A DNA stretch of 64,000 nt from Caryophanon sp036309765 (GCA_036309765.1 JAXJTE010000231.1:1-64000); one strand, 5' to 3'. Shown: positions 45,146 through 54,304, counted from the first letter of the stretch. Numbers and translations are program-made. Notes: generated from the sequence alone by a model not told the origin.

Positions 45146-46927
45146 GTGAAATTACAAGTAAACAATAGCCCTTTTAGCGAAGAGCAAGTAACACTGTTAA
45201 ACGACTTACTACCAAAATTAACGAGCGCACAAAAAAATTGGTTAAATGGCTACTTAGCTGCAACAAGTGCATCAGATGTCATTGTAGAAGAAATCATTGG
45301 CAACAACGCACCAACAGCACCACAAAAAACGCGCACCGTGACAGTGTTATTCGCCTCTCAAACAGGCAACGCACAAAACTTAGCGCAAAAATTAACGTTT
45401 GAACTACAAGCGCAAAACATCGAAGCAGAAGTGCTATCAATGGCGAAATTTAAGCCAAACAACTTAAAGAAAGTAGAAGACGTATTAATCGTTGCTAGCA
45501 CGAACGGTGAAGGCGAGCCACCAGATAACGCAATTGGCTTCCATGAATTTTTACATTCAAAACGCGCACCAAAACTAGATAACGTACGTTACGCAGTGCT
45601 AGCACTTGGCGATACGTCATACGAGTTTTACTGCAAAACAGGTCACGACTTCGATAGCCGCTTTAAAGAGCTTGGTGCAGAGCAGTTATTACCAATCGTT
45701 GAATGTGACGTAGACTACGAAGAGCCAGCAGCAAAATGGTTCACAGACGTTCAAAATATTTTAGCGCAAGCAACAGCTTCAGCTGAAACAACACAAGCAA
45801 CAGCAGTGGCTACTAGCGGCGTAGAATATACACGCAACAAGCCGTTCGCAGCAGAAGTACTTGAAAAAATTAACTTAAACATGACAGGCTCAAACAAACA
45901 TACAGTACATTTAGAGCTATCTTTAGAAGGCTCAGGCATTACATATGAGCCAGGCGACAGCTTAGGGATCGTACCAAAAAACAACGTACAGCTAGTTGAC
46001 GCATTAATTACGGCACTTGGCTTTGATGCAAACAAAATCGTAACAGATAAGCAAGTAACACTGCGCGATGCACTCATTAATGACCTTGAAATTACGGTAT
46101 TATCAAAGCCGTTATTACAAAAAATCGCCGAGTTCACAACGCATAGCGACTTCCAAAACATCGTAAGCCAAACGTCAGTAAAAGATTTCGTTTACGGACG
46201 CGACGTATTAGATGTAGTCGAAGCATACGGGCCATTCACTTGGAACGAAGAGCAATTCGCTAGCCTTTTACGCAAAATTCCAGGTCGTCTGTACTCAATC
46301 TCAAGCGCTCAAGCAGCAGTAGACGAGGAAGTACACGTAACGATCGGTCGCGTAGGCTACGAGGCATACGGACGCGAGCGCTTCGGTGTTGCATCAACGC
46401 ACATCGCAGACTCAATCGAAATTGGTGAAACAGTGAACGTTTACGTACACAAAAACCCGAACTTCAAGCTACCTGCTGAAGATCAACCAGCCATTTTCAT
46501 CGGTCCTGGTACAGGGATTGCACCATTCCGTTCATTCTTACAAGAGCGTGAAGAAATCGGCGCGACGGGGGAATCTTGGTTATTCTTTGGAGAGCAGCAT
46601 TTCGTAACGGACTTCTTATACCAAACAGAACTACAAGCGTGGTTAGCAAACGGTACATTAACGAACTTAAACGTAGCGTTCTCACGTGACACAGATCAAA
46701 AAATTTACGTACAGCACCGCATGCAAGAAGAAGCGGCTGAACTATACGAGTGGATCAAGCGCGGCGCTTACATTTACGTATGTGGCGACGAAAAGCATAT
46801 GGCAAAAGATGTTGAGCAAACGTTAATCGACATCGTTGCAGCACAAGGCAACCAATCAACAGACGACGCAACAGCATTCGTCAAACAATTACAGCAAGAC
46901 GGTCGTTATTTACGCGACGTGTATTAA
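45146..46927 (+). CDS. cysJ: Sulfite reductase [NADPH] flavoprotein alpha subunit
   Basis: CysJ passes electrons from NADPH through FAD and FMN to CysI. The 593-residue protein has an N-terminal flavodoxin domain (VLFASQTGNAQNLAQ near 66-80), a FAD-binding domain with RLYSISSAQ, and an NADPH domain with IGPGTGIAPFRSFLQER, ending in the family terminus RYLRDVY. The GTG at 45146 gives the family start MKLQVNNSPF and has GAGGTGA upstream; a GTG three codons earlier overlaps the ribosome site. Confidence 0.95.
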   Translation: MKLQVNNSPFSEEQVTLLNDLLPKLTSAQKNWLNGYLAATSASDVIVEEIIGNNAPTAPQKTRTVTVLFASQTGNAQNLAQKLTFELQAQNIEAEVLSMAKFKPNNLKKVEDVLIVASTNGEGEPPDNAIGFHEFLHSKRAPKLDNVRYAVLALGDTSYEFYCKTGHDFDSRFKELGAEQLLPIVECDVDYEEPAAKWFTDVQNILAQATASAETTQATAVATSGVEYTRNKPFAAEVLEKINLNMTGSNKHTVHLELSLEGSGITYEPGDSLGIVPKNNVQLVDALITALGFDANKIVTDKQVTLRDALINDLEITVLSKPLLQKIAEFTTHSDFQNIVSQTSVKDFVYGRDVLDVVEAYGPFTWNEEQFASLLRKIPGRLYSISSAQAAVDEEVHVTIGRVGYEAYGRERFGVASTHIADSIEIGETVNVYVHKNPNFKLPAEDQPAIFIGPGTGIAPFRSFLQEREEIGATGESWLFFGEQHFVTDFLYQTELQAWLANGTLTNLNVAFSRDTDQKIYVQHRMQEEAAELYEWIKRGAYIYVCGDEKHMAKDVEQTLIDIVAAQGNQSTDDATAFVKQLQQDGRYLRDVY

Positions 46928-46945
46928 TGAGGGGGAACGAACGTT

Positions 46946-48679
46946 ATGACAGAAAAAATTAAAATCGCACCACAAGATGGCGGTTTCAGTGATGTAGAAC
47001 GCATTAAAACGGAAAGTAACTACTTACGCGGTACGTTAGCTGAATCAATGGTTGAGCCAATTAGCTCTGGTATTAACGACGACGACAACCGTTTAATGAA
47101 ATTCCACGGCTCTTACTTACAAGATGACCGCGACGTACGTTCAGAGCGCGCGAAGAAAAAATTAGAGCCAGCTTACCAATTCATGGTGCGCGTACGAACT
47201 CCAGGCGGCGTGGCAACTTCGAAGCAATGGTTAGTAATGGACGAAATGGGCGACAAGTACGGTAACGGCTCATTAAAATTAACGACGCGTCAAGCATTCC
47301 AAGTACACGGTATTTTAAAATGGAACGTTAAAAAGTACATGCAAGAAATTAACGACGTACTACTTGACTGTATCGCAGCATGTGGTGACGTAAACCGTAA
47401 CGTAATGTGTAATGCGAACCCATTCATCTCAAACTTACACAAAGAAGCGTATGACATTTCTTCAAAAATTAGTGAGCATTTACTACCGAAAACACGTGCT
47501 TACCACGAGCTTTGGTTAGACGGTGAAAAAGTAGAAGCAACACCTGACCGCGAAATGGAACCAATTTACGGTGAGCTTTACTTACCACGTAAATTCAAAA
47601 TCGGTATGGCCATTCCACCGTTAAACGACGTGGATGTGTATTCACAAGATATCGGCTTAATCGCCATTATTGAAAACAACGAATTAATCGGCTTTAACGT
47701 ACTTGCTGGTGGCGGTATGGGTATGGCACACGGCGACGACACAACGTATCCACAACTTGGGCGCTTCGTAGGCTACGTGCCAAAAGATAAAGTGATTGAC
47801 GTTTGTGAAAAAATCTTAACAATCCAGCGCGACAACGGGAACCGTGTAGAGCGTAAAAACGCACGCTTCAAATATACAGTTGACCGTCTTGGCATCGACG
47901 TTGTAAAGCAAGAGCTATTTGACCGTCTTGGCTACGAGTTAGAAGAATTACGCGAATTCAACTTCGAGCATTCAGGCGATCGTTACGGATGGGTGCAAGG
48001 CGAAGATAAAAAATGGCACTTCACATTATTTATCCAAAGCGGTCGTGTAAAAGACTTCGACGGCTACCCACTAAAAACAGGCTTACGTGAAATTGCGAAA
48101 ATCCACACAGGTGAATTCCGCATGACAGGTAACCAAAACTTAGTGATTGCGAACGTGTCTACACAAAAGAAAAAGAAAATCGAAGCATTAATCGCTGAAT
48201 ACAACTTAACAGCTGGTGAGCATTACTCAGCGTTACGCCGCAGCTCAATCGCTTGCGTATCATTCCCTACATGTGGCTTAGCGATGGCTGAAGCAGAGCG
48301 CTACTTACCATCATTAATCGAAAAGCTAGAAACCGTTGTGGACGAAGCAGGTATTCGCGACAAAGAAATCATCATTCGTATGTCAGGCTGCCCGAACGGC
48401 TGTTCACGCGCGGCACTTGGTGAGATCGGCTTCATCGGTAAAGGTCCTGGTAAGTACAACTTATACTTAGGCGCAGCACATGATGGCAGCCGCTTAAACA
48501 AAATGTACAAAGAAAACATCGGCGAAGAAGAAATTTTAGCTGAGCTTACACCGATTTTACAACGCTACGCAAAAGAGCGTAATGAAGGCGAACACTTCGG
48601 TGACTACGTAATCCGCGCAGGCTATATCGCGGCAACGACAGACGGCACGAACTTCCATAAAGAGCTACAAAACGTATAA
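46946..48679 (+). CDS. cysI: Sulfite reductase [NADPH] hemoprotein beta subunit
   Basis: CysI reduces sulfite to sulfide at a sirohaem coupled to a [4Fe-4S] cluster. The 577-residue protein carries the cluster ligands in CVSFPTCGLAMAEAERYLP (about residues 435-453) and SGCPNGCSRA (about 479-488), the diagnostic CxxxxxC and CxxxC pairs. GAGGGGG lies upstream of its ATG, 18 bases after cysJ. A terminator follows, closing the operon. Confidence 0.95.
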   Translation: MTEKIKIAPQDGGFSDVERIKTESNYLRGTLAESMVEPISSGINDDDNRLMKFHGSYLQDDRDVRSERAKKKLEPAYQFMVRVRTPGGVATSKQWLVMDEMGDKYGNGSLKLTTRQAFQVHGILKWNVKKYMQEINDVLLDCIAACGDVNRNVMCNANPFISNLHKEAYDISSKISEHLLPKTRAYHELWLDGEKVEATPDREMEPIYGELYLPRKFKIGMAIPPLNDVDVYSQDIGLIAIIENNELIGFNVLAGGGMGMAHGDDTTYPQLGRFVGYVPKDKVIDVCEKILTIQRDNGNRVERKNARFKYTVDRLGIDVVKQELFDRLGYELEELREFNFEHSGDRYGWVQGEDKKWHFTLFIQSGRVKDFDGYPLKTGLREIAKIHTGEFRMTGNQNLVIANVSTQKKKKIEALIAEYNLTAGEHYSALRRSSIACVSFPTCGLAMAEAERYLPSLIEKLETVVDEAGIRDKEIIIRMSGCPNGCSRAALGEIGFIGKGPGKYNLYLGAAHDGSRLNKMYKENIGEEEILAELTPILQRYAKERNEGEHFGDYVIRAGYIAATTDGTNFHKELQNV

Positions 48680-48685
48680 TTGAGC

Positions 48686-48725
48686 AAGCCCTTACACGAT
48701 TGTCACAGTTGTGTAGGGGTTTTAT
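48686..48725 (+). terminator. Terminator of the sulfite operon
   Basis: AGCCCTTACAC pairs with GTGTAGGGGTTTTATT. Confidence 0.85.
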
Positions 48726-48758
48726 TATGTACACTGCCATCAACTTATTCGTTCCCTC

Positions 48759-48787
48759 TTTACGCCTCGCTCGTTTCATGTTACACT
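48759..48787 (+). promoter_or_regulatory. Probable fabI promoter
   Basis: TTTACG and TACACT are separated by 17 bases; each matches sigma-A consensus at four of six positions. The FapR box starts five bases after the -10. Confidence 0.5.
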
Positions 48788-48791
48788 AGTC

Positions 48792-48810
48792 ATTAGTAAC
48801 AGGTACTAAT
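48792..48810 (+). promoter_or_regulatory. FapR operator upstream of fabI
   Basis: ATTAGTAACAGGTACTAAT is a near-palindrome matching the FapR box (ATTAGTACCTGATACTAAT in B. subtilis) at most positions. FapR represses fatty-acid synthesis genes until malonyl-CoA rises. Position over the likely start site fits repression. Confidence 0.85.
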
Positions 48811-48837
48811 ACTACATATTACAAAGGGGTTTATACA

Positions 48838-49611
48838 ATGTCTTTACAACTTTCAAACAAAACATACGTCGTAATGGGTGTCGCAAACGAGCGCAGCATT
48901 GCATGGGGTGTCGCAAAGCGCTTACTTGAAGAGCAGGCAACCGTTATTTTTACATATCGCAAGGATCGTTCAAAATCAAAAATCGACAAGCTTTTAGCTG
49001 ATTACACAGACAGCAACACCGCTACGTTCATGTGTGACGTCAACAGCGACGAAAGCATTCAGCAGGCATTTACACAAATCGGCGAGCAGTACGGTCAAAT
49101 TGATGGCGTCGTACACTCGGTTGCATTTGCGAACGCAGAGGACTTACGCACAAACTTTATTAACACATCTCGTGACGGCTATGCGTTTGCACAAGATTCG
49201 AGCGCTTATTCACTTGTCGCTGTCGCAAAAGCAGCTCAACCGTACTTCACACCGAACGCAAGCATCGTGACAATGAGCTATTTAGGTGCTGAGCGCGTAT
49301 TACCAGGCTATAACGTCATGGGTGTTGCAAAAGCAGCTCTTGAAGCAGCTATGCGCTACTTAGCATACGACTTAGGTGAACAAGGCGTGCGCGTCAACGC
49401 GATTTCAGCTGGTGCCATTCGTACGCTTGCTGCTAAAGGTGTGCCGAGCTTCAACGATATTTTACATAAAGTCGAGGAGCAATCACCACTGCGTCGCAAC
49501 ACGAACCAAGCGGAAGTTGCGGATATGACACTCGTGATGCTATCACCACTATCTCGCGGTGTAACAGGCGAAACGATTTATGTCGATAGCGGCTATCACA
49601 TTATGGGTTAA
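48838..49611 (+). CDS. fabI: Enoyl-[acyl-carrier-protein] reductase
   Basis: FabI performs the last reduction in each fatty acid elongation cycle. The 257-residue SDR protein shows the cofactor motif GVANERSIAWGVAKRL near residues 14-29, and the FabI catalytic spacing Y-x6-K in YNVMGVAK near 157-164, together with SYLGAERVLPG. It is a single-gene unit with its own FapR-controlled promoter. Confidence 0.95.
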   Translation: MSLQLSNKTYVVMGVANERSIAWGVAKRLLEEQATVIFTYRKDRSKSKIDKLLADYTDSNTATFMCDVNSDESIQQAFTQIGEQYGQIDGVVHSVAFANAEDLRTNFINTSRDGYAFAQDSSAYSLVAVAKAAQPYFTPNASIVTMSYLGAERVLPGYNVMGVAKAALEAAMRYLAYDLGEQGVRVNAISAGAIRTLAAKGVPSFNDILHKVEEQSPLRRNTNQAEVADMTLVMLSPLSRGVTGETIYVDSGYHIMG

Positions 49612-49620
49612 TACAAGTAC

Positions 49621-49655
49621 TGCGCGGCATGCTTCCTGTGTGCTGCGCATTTTTT
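49621..49655 (+). terminator. Terminator of fabI
   Basis: TGCGCGGCA pairs with TGCTGCGCA, then TTTTTT. Confidence 0.82.
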
Positions 49656-49829
49656 CATCCTATTTTCTCCATAAATCTAAGCATTCTCCCCCTCTATCTC
49701 ATCCTTTTCATCAAGGTACTTTTAACCTATCAACAAAAATAAAACATTATACCTAATTTTAGCCTTCTAAATAAACCAAATATCCCTTATAATAAATGCA
49801 CATGTTAAGTTTTGGAGGGTGGGTCACGA

Positions 49830-50789
49830 ATGAATATGAGTCAAAATCAACGGTTGCTGGAGCTATACGAACGATTAATGAATGGAGAACATATTAAGAA
49901 GTCCGTAGAAGCACAGCACTATCAAGTGTCACCGAAAACCATTCAGCGAGATATTGAAGATTTGCGCACAATGTTTACGGCAAATGGACATGTCGAGCTA
50001 CCATATAATAAAAAAACAAACTCGTACGCTTTATCATCTTACAACCGCGCGATTAACGGCTCGATTGCTTATGCGCTGTTTAAAATTTTATTTGATTCAC
50101 GCGCCTACACACAAGAAGAGCTGCATACAATTAAAGATGTGCTGCTAAATGTCACGGTCGTACATGATCGTAAACAGGTAGAAAATCTTGCGAAAAATGA
50201 ACTTATTCACTATACCCCAGTGAAAAAGCGCTCGCCTTTATCGCTTATCGAAAGCGTATGGCAGCTTGCAAATGCGAGTTCGCAATCGCAATACGTTGAC
50301 ATTTATTATTTGAAAGAGCATGACAAGACTGCCTCCTATCGACGCATTAAACCACTTGGCGTCATGTTTTCGGAATATTATTTTTACATCATCGCGTACG
50401 ACGCAACGAAGGATGACAAATTTCCGATTACGTTTCGCATCGACCGCATCATCGACTTCACCGTGCTACAAATGAAATTTTCACAGCCGCATAGCTCTCG
50501 TTTTGAAGAAGGCATGTTTCGTAAGCGTGTTCAATTCATGCACACGGGTGAACTCATTTATTTAAAGTTCAAATTTACGGGACGTTCACCGCAAGCTGTA
50601 CTCGATCGTTTGCCTACTGCGAAACTAACGAAAAAGGACGACCATTTTATCGTCACAGCAGAAGTGTTCGGGCGCGGCATTCAAATGTGGCTACTGTCGC
50701 AGGCGCAATACGTCGAAGTGTTAGAGCCACGTTCGCTGCGTGATGAAATGAAGGCGACGATTAAGCAAATGCTCGCTTGCTATAACTAA
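49830..50789 (+). CDS. HTH/WYL-domain transcriptional regulator
   Basis: The 319-residue protein has an N-terminal DeoR/HTH_11-type DNA-binding part (QRLLELYERLMNGEHIKKSV then SPKTIQRDIEDLRTMF) and a WYL domain (about 140-220, YVDIYYLKEHD, SEYYFYIIAYD, FRIDRI), followed by a WYL-C segment. WYL proteins bind nucleic acid or nucleotides and often regulate stress or defence genes. No defence or nucleotide gene lies alongside it, so its targets are unknown. GGAGGG lies before the ATG. Confidence 0.85.
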   Translation: MNMSQNQRLLELYERLMNGEHIKKSVEAQHYQVSPKTIQRDIEDLRTMFTANGHVELPYNKKTNSYALSSYNRAINGSIAYALFKILFDSRAYTQEELHTIKDVLLNVTVVHDRKQVENLAKNELIHYTPVKKRSPLSLIESVWQLANASSQSQYVDIYYLKEHDKTASYRRIKPLGVMFSEYYFYIIAYDATKDDKFPITFRIDRIIDFTVLQMKFSQPHSSRFEEGMFRKRVQFMHTGELIYLKFKFTGRSPQAVLDRLPTAKLTKKDDHFIVTAEVFGRGIQMWLLSQAQYVEVLEPRSLRDEMKATIKQMLACYN

Positions 50790-50794
50790 ACACC

Positions 50795-50827
50795 AACTCG
50801 GTTCTTTTGTGAGCCGGGTTATTTTTG
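50795..50827 (+). terminator. Terminator of the WYL-regulator gene
   Basis: AACTCGGTTC pairs with GAGCCGGGTT, then ATTTTT. Confidence 0.75.
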
Positions 50828-50837
50828 TTGTAACGCA

Positions 50838-50868
50838 AAAAAGCCGCGAAATGATCGCGACTCTTTTG
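50838..50868 (-). terminator. Terminator of glnA
   Basis: AGTCGCGA pairs with TCGCGGCTTTTTT on the minus strand. Confidence 0.78.
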
Positions 50869-50877
50869 TAAATCAAA

Positions 50878-52212
50878 TTAGAACATTTTCATATATTGGT
50901 CGCGCTCCCACGGATGAACGTGCGTGCGGAACATGTCGAACTCGATTTCTTTTGCTTCTTTAAAGTTGTAGTAAATGTGTTCGCCTAACGCTGCTTTTAC
51001 AACGTCATCACCGTCTAATGCGTATAGTGCCGCTTCAAGTGATGCTGGTAAGTTCGCAATGCCGTTTTCCGCGCGTTCTTGTGCATTCATCACGTAAATG
51101 TTGCGGTCCACTGGTGCTGGCGGTGTAATGCTGTTTTTCACGCCGTCTAAACCTGATGCTAAAATAACTGCCATCGCTAAGTACGGGTTCGCTGATGGAT
51201 CAACCGAGCGTAACTCAACGCGTGTTGATAAGCCGCGTGAAGCTGGAATACGAATTAACGGTGAGCGGTTTTGTGCTGACCATGCAACGTAACAAGGTGC
51301 TTCGTAGCCTGGCACTAAACGTTTGTACGAGTTTACAGTCGGGTTTGTTACCGCTGTGAAGCCTTGTACGTGCTTTAACACACCAGCCATGAAGTGACGC
51401 GCTGTTTCTGAAAGTTGTAACTCTGAACCTTCATCCCAGAATGCGTTTTTATCGCCTTGGAATAGTGATAAGTTAAAATGCATGCCTGAGCCGTTTACAC
51501 CAAATAGTGGTTTTGGCATGAATGTTGCGTGCAAGCCGTGCTTACGTGCGATTGTTTTAACAACTAGCTTGAACGTTTGGATATTGTCGCATGCAGCGAT
51601 CGCATCTTCGTATTTAAAATCGATTTCGTGCTGACCTGGTGCTACTTCGTGGTGAGACGCTTCAATTTCAAAGCCCATCTCCTCAAGCTCTAGCACGATA
51701 TCACGGCGGCAGTTTTCACCTAAATCCGTTGGGGCCAAGTCGAAGTAGCCACCGTCGTCATTTAATTCAAGTGTTGGCTGCCCTTTTTCGTCTAATTTAA
51801 ATAAGAAGAATTCCGGCTCTGGTCCTAAGTTGAAATGTGTGAAACCAAGCTCCTCCATTTCCTTTAAGACGCGCTTTAAGTTTGAGCGTGGATCGCCTTC
51901 AAACGGAGAACCATCAGGACGGGCAATGTCACAAATGAAGCGTGCTACTTTTCCTTTTTCAGCTGTCCAAGGGAAAATCATGAATGTATCGTAGTCTGGA
52001 CGCAGGTACATGTCTGATTCTTCGATGCGCACGAAGCCTTCAATTGATGAACCGTCAAACATCATTTTATTGTCTAACGCTTTGTCTAACTGGCTTACTG
52101 GAATTTCAACGTTTTTAATTGTGCCTAAAATGTCTGTGAATTGTAAACGAATGTACTTTACATTTTTATCTTGCACTAATTGTTTAATATCCTCTTTTGT
52201 GTATTTCCCCAT
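50878..52212 (-). CDS. glnA: Glutamine synthetase, type I
   Basis: GlnA makes glutamine from glutamate and ammonium and, when feedback-inhibited, acts on GlnR and TnrA. The 444-residue protein is the Gram-positive GSI-alpha length and shows MFDGSSIEGF near 52-61, GPEPEFFLF near 130-138, GSGMHFNLSLF near 239-249 and NRSPLIRIP near 313-321. It lacks the adenylylation site of GSI-beta. It is downstream of glnR and belongs to the glnRA operon. Confidence 0.95.
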   Translation of the reverse strand: MGKYTKEDIKQLVQDKNVKYIRLQFTDILGTIKNVEIPVSQLDKALDNKMMFDGSSIEGFVRIEESDMYLRPDYDTFMIFPWTAEKGKVARFICDIARPDGSPFEGDPRSNLKRVLKEMEELGFTHFNLGPEPEFFLFKLDEKGQPTLELNDDGGYFDLAPTDLGENCRRDIVLELEEMGFEIEASHHEVAPGQHEIDFKYEDAIAACDNIQTFKLVVKTIARKHGLHATFMPKPLFGVNGSGMHFNLSLFQGDKNAFWDEGSELQLSETARHFMAGVLKHVQGFTAVTNPTVNSYKRLVPGYEAPCYVAWSAQNRSPLIRIPASRGLSTRVELRSVDPSANPYLAMAVILASGLDGVKNSITPPAPVDRNIYVMNAQERAENGIANLPASLEAALYALDGDDVVKAALGEHIYYNFKEAKEIEFDMFRTHVHPWERDQYMKMF

Positions 52213-52289
52213 CTTGCTTCACTCTCCTAATATGTATTATATTTTATGGCCCTGCGCTATTCAGAATATTGGGAATATTTTTCCGCTAG

Positions 52290-52643
52290 TTATCCTGATG
52301 TTCGTTGCAGCATTTGGGCCTGCATTTCTTCACGTAAAATGGCACGCAGCTCTTGATCTGAAATTTTCAGCGTATCCGGTCGTTTTGCCGTTTTTCCTGC
52401 CGCCTTCATGTCAAATACGAGCTTCACACCCGCCATGTTAATCCCTTGCTCTAACAGTTCACGTACCTCTAACAATGCGTCGATATCGTTTAATGAAAAC
52501 ATGCGACGATTGCCTTCCGTTCGCTGTGGTGAAATTAAATGATGCTCCTCATAATAGCGAATTTGACGCGCCGTTAAATCGGTAATTCTCATAACAGTGC
52601 TAATCGATAATAGCGGAATCGCTTTTCTATCTTGTTGACTCAT
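52290..52643 (-). CDS. glnR: Nitrogen regulator GlnR (MerR family)
   Basis: GlnR represses glnRA and other nitrogen genes when glutamine is abundant. The 117-residue protein has the MerR-like winged helix (LLSISTVMRITDLTARQIRYYEEHHLISPQRTEGNRRMF, about residues 12-50) and an ordinary short C-terminus that interacts with GlnA. Its likely operator lies upstream of its own start. Confidence 0.94.
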   Translation of the reverse strand: MSQQDRKAIPLLSISTVMRITDLTARQIRYYEEHHLISPQRTEGNRRMFSLNDIDALLEVRELLEQGINMAGVKLVFDMKAAGKTAKRPDTLKISDQELRAILREEMQAQMLQRTSG

Positions 52644-52705
52644 GTTAACTACCTCCTCTTCACATGTATTACTTTACCATCCTGTAAGTTCTATACGCAA
52701 GTACA

Positions 52706-52722
52706 TGTAAGGAAAAATAACA
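52706..52722 (-). promoter_or_regulatory. GlnR/TnrA box upstream of glnR
   Basis: TGTAAGGAAAAATAACA matches TGTNA-N7-TNACA exactly (17 bases, read on either strand). Its place upstream of glnR is that of the B. subtilis glnRA operator. Confidence 0.85.
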
Positions 52723-52906
52723 TATCCTTTTTCGAACGAATTTATCTCACATTTAGATAGAAAAAAATCCCTATTTTTTGTATTTTTCGATAAATGAAGC
52801 GATGACAAGCTTTTGCGCTATGGTGATTTTTGCGACAATGTGCGGGAATTTTGTTTCGGAGAGGAACATGAGGTTTTACCGCTCGTCATTATAACTTGAA
52901 GTTGTT

Positions 52907-52970
52907 TTTCACGTCGAGGCAGGCTTTCCGCGGGAGTCCGCCTCTCGTTACAAGCAAACCTAATTTTATA
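52907..52970. repeat. Dispersed repeat, copy C (short form of copy B)
   Basis: TCGAGGCAGGCTTTCCGCGG and GGGAGTCCGCCTCTCG occur in the same order as in the 13299-13405 copy but without the roughly 46 bases that separate them there. The surrounding bases are similar to a lesser degree. Confidence 0.7.
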
Positions 52971-53064
52971 CATTAACCAATTATACTTATAAGTAACATG
53001 ATGAAGTCCGCTTCGTACAGATCACTCGAGCAACTTTTCTCTTTATGCTAACTTATATCAAGCG

Positions 53065-53163
53065 TGTTGATTAGCCAGTTAATTGGCACTTCGCGTATAG
53101 CATTTATTTCAGCTTATGTGCTAAAAATCATGGCTTTCAATTTATAGCAATGGCTAATCAACA
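53065..53163. repeat. Element D with 13-bp perfect inverted ends
   Basis: TGTTGATTAGCCA at the left is the exact reverse complement of TGGCTAATCAACA at the right. The 99-base element shares its last 20 bases, with one mismatch, with the end of the element at 62888-63103. It has no coding sequence and resembles a small non-autonomous element. Confidence 0.7.
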
Positions 53164-53217
53164 GACCTGAACTTATATATTTTACTGCTAACTATTGGTT
53201 GAACATATCATCATAAA

Positions 53218-53256
53218 AAAATCGCCCTCGCAACAAATTGCTGCGGGGCGATTTTT
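53218..53256 (-). terminator. Terminator of ribU
   Basis: AAATCGCCCCGCA pairs with TGCGAGGGCGATTTTTTT around a short loop on the minus strand. Confidence 0.88.
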
Positions 53257-53263
53257 ATATTGT

Positions 53264-53848
53264 TTACACTGCTGGCGTATACGATTTTCGCTGCTTCGCG
53301 ATCCACGTATGCATCGTGCGATATAGTAAAAGCATAATCACTGTTAGCAGCACACCTTTTACGATGTTGAATGGTAAAATACCAAGCACGATTGTTTCAT
53401 ACATATCGAACGTGCCCCAACCTAATAAATATGTGTACATCGGTAAGAACGCAACGTAATTTAAAATGCTCATTCCGATAGCCATTGCGATTGTACCTGC
53501 TACTAAACCTGTTGCTAATGCTTTTGTTGATTTTAATTTTTTGTAAATGTAGTACGTCGGTAAAATGAATAAAATGCTTGTCGCTAAGTTTGCCATATGC
53601 CCTACTGGTACGCCTGTTGGAGCGCCTGAGAAAATCCAGTCTAACACGTTTTTAATAAGCTCCACTGTAATGCCTGCTACTGGACCCATAATGATTGTCG
53701 CAAGCAATGCTGGCACGTCGCTAAAATCGATTTGTAAAAACGCTGGAAACCATGGTAATGGGAAGTTTAAAAGCATTAAAATAAATGAAATACTACTTAA
53801 CATCCCGATTGTGACAAATGCACGAAGTTTTTGACTTTGTTTACCCAT
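53264..53848 (-). CDS. ribU: Riboflavin transporter, ECF substrate-binding subunit
   Basis: RibU (FmnP/YpaA) is the S-component that binds riboflavin and works with an energising ECF module. The 194-residue protein has about six membrane segments and the family parts FPAFLQIDFSDVPALLATI and PVAGITVELIKNVLDW. The ATG at 53848 is chosen for GAGGAG upstream; reading on to 54061 would run into the riboswitch. It is preceded by an FMN riboswitch. Confidence 0.92.
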   Translation of the reverse strand: MGKQSQKLRAFVTIGMLSSISFILMLLNFPLPWFPAFLQIDFSDVPALLATIIMGPVAGITVELIKNVLDWIFSGAPTGVPVGHMANLATSILFILPTYYIYKKLKSTKALATGLVAGTIAMAIGMSILNYVAFLPMYTYLLGWGTFDMYETIVLGILPFNIVKGVLLTVIMLLLYRTMHTWIAKQRKSYTPAV

Positions 53849-53918
53849 AAGTAACAACTCTCCTCTTGCTGACCATCTCGCTAAGAAGAAAGGACAGTAT
53901 ACATGCACACGCCTACAT

Positions 53919-53950
53919 AAAAAACCCCTTACCAATGAACTGATAAGGGA
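53919..53950 (-). terminator. Riboswitch-controlled terminator upstream of ribU
   Basis: CCCTTATCA pairs with TGGTAAGGG, followed by GTTTTTT on the minus strand, between the FMN aptamer and ribU. It is probably the expression platform: FMN binding would favour it and stop transcription. Confidence 0.82.
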
Positions 53951-54060
53951 GAAATAGGTACACGAAATAAGCGTTTGTGAACGATTTATTTTGCCGTAGC
54001 GAAATAAACAGTTGTCAACACACTGCTCGACTATGCGCGTCATGAATGACTGCACCTTCA

Positions 54061-54228
54061 CCTTCTCCCATCCAGACTATACTGTCGGCTTTGGAATCAC
54101 ACCAAATCCTGCACGAAAAACTATCGGCTCGCGGGCTCGAAACGCTATACGGTCACATCCTCCAATTACGGTCGGAAGCGACACACGTTAATTACCGCCG
54201 GTCGGGAATTACACCCTGCCCCGAAGAT
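54061..54228 (-). promoter_or_regulatory. FMN riboswitch (RFN element)
   Basis: Read on the minus strand it begins ATCTTCGGGGCAGGGTGTAA and ends with AGTCTGGATGGGAGAAGG, the two conserved ends of the FMN aptamer; TCCCGACCGGCGGTAAT and GATTTGGTGTGATTCC lie between, as in the family. It governs ribU. Confidence 0.95.
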
Positions 54229-54304
54229 GAATCAATATTAAATTTTGTATACATTTATTATACATGTTTTTAATTCAAAGTAAATAACTTTGCTTTTGAA
54301 TTTT

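Larger units (their letters stand above)
52644..53263. other. 620-base region between glnR and ribU
   Basis: The region has no convincing gene. It holds the GlnR operator and glnR promoter near 52700, a short GC-rich repeat at about 52907-52970, an element with 13-base inverted ends at 53065-53163, and the ribU terminator. Confidence 0.7.

Noticed and set aside
53849..54061. N-terminal extension of ribU to 54061
   Set aside because: The added 71 residues would be encoded by the riboswitch leader and terminator; the ATG at 53848 has a good ribosome site and the family N-terminus.
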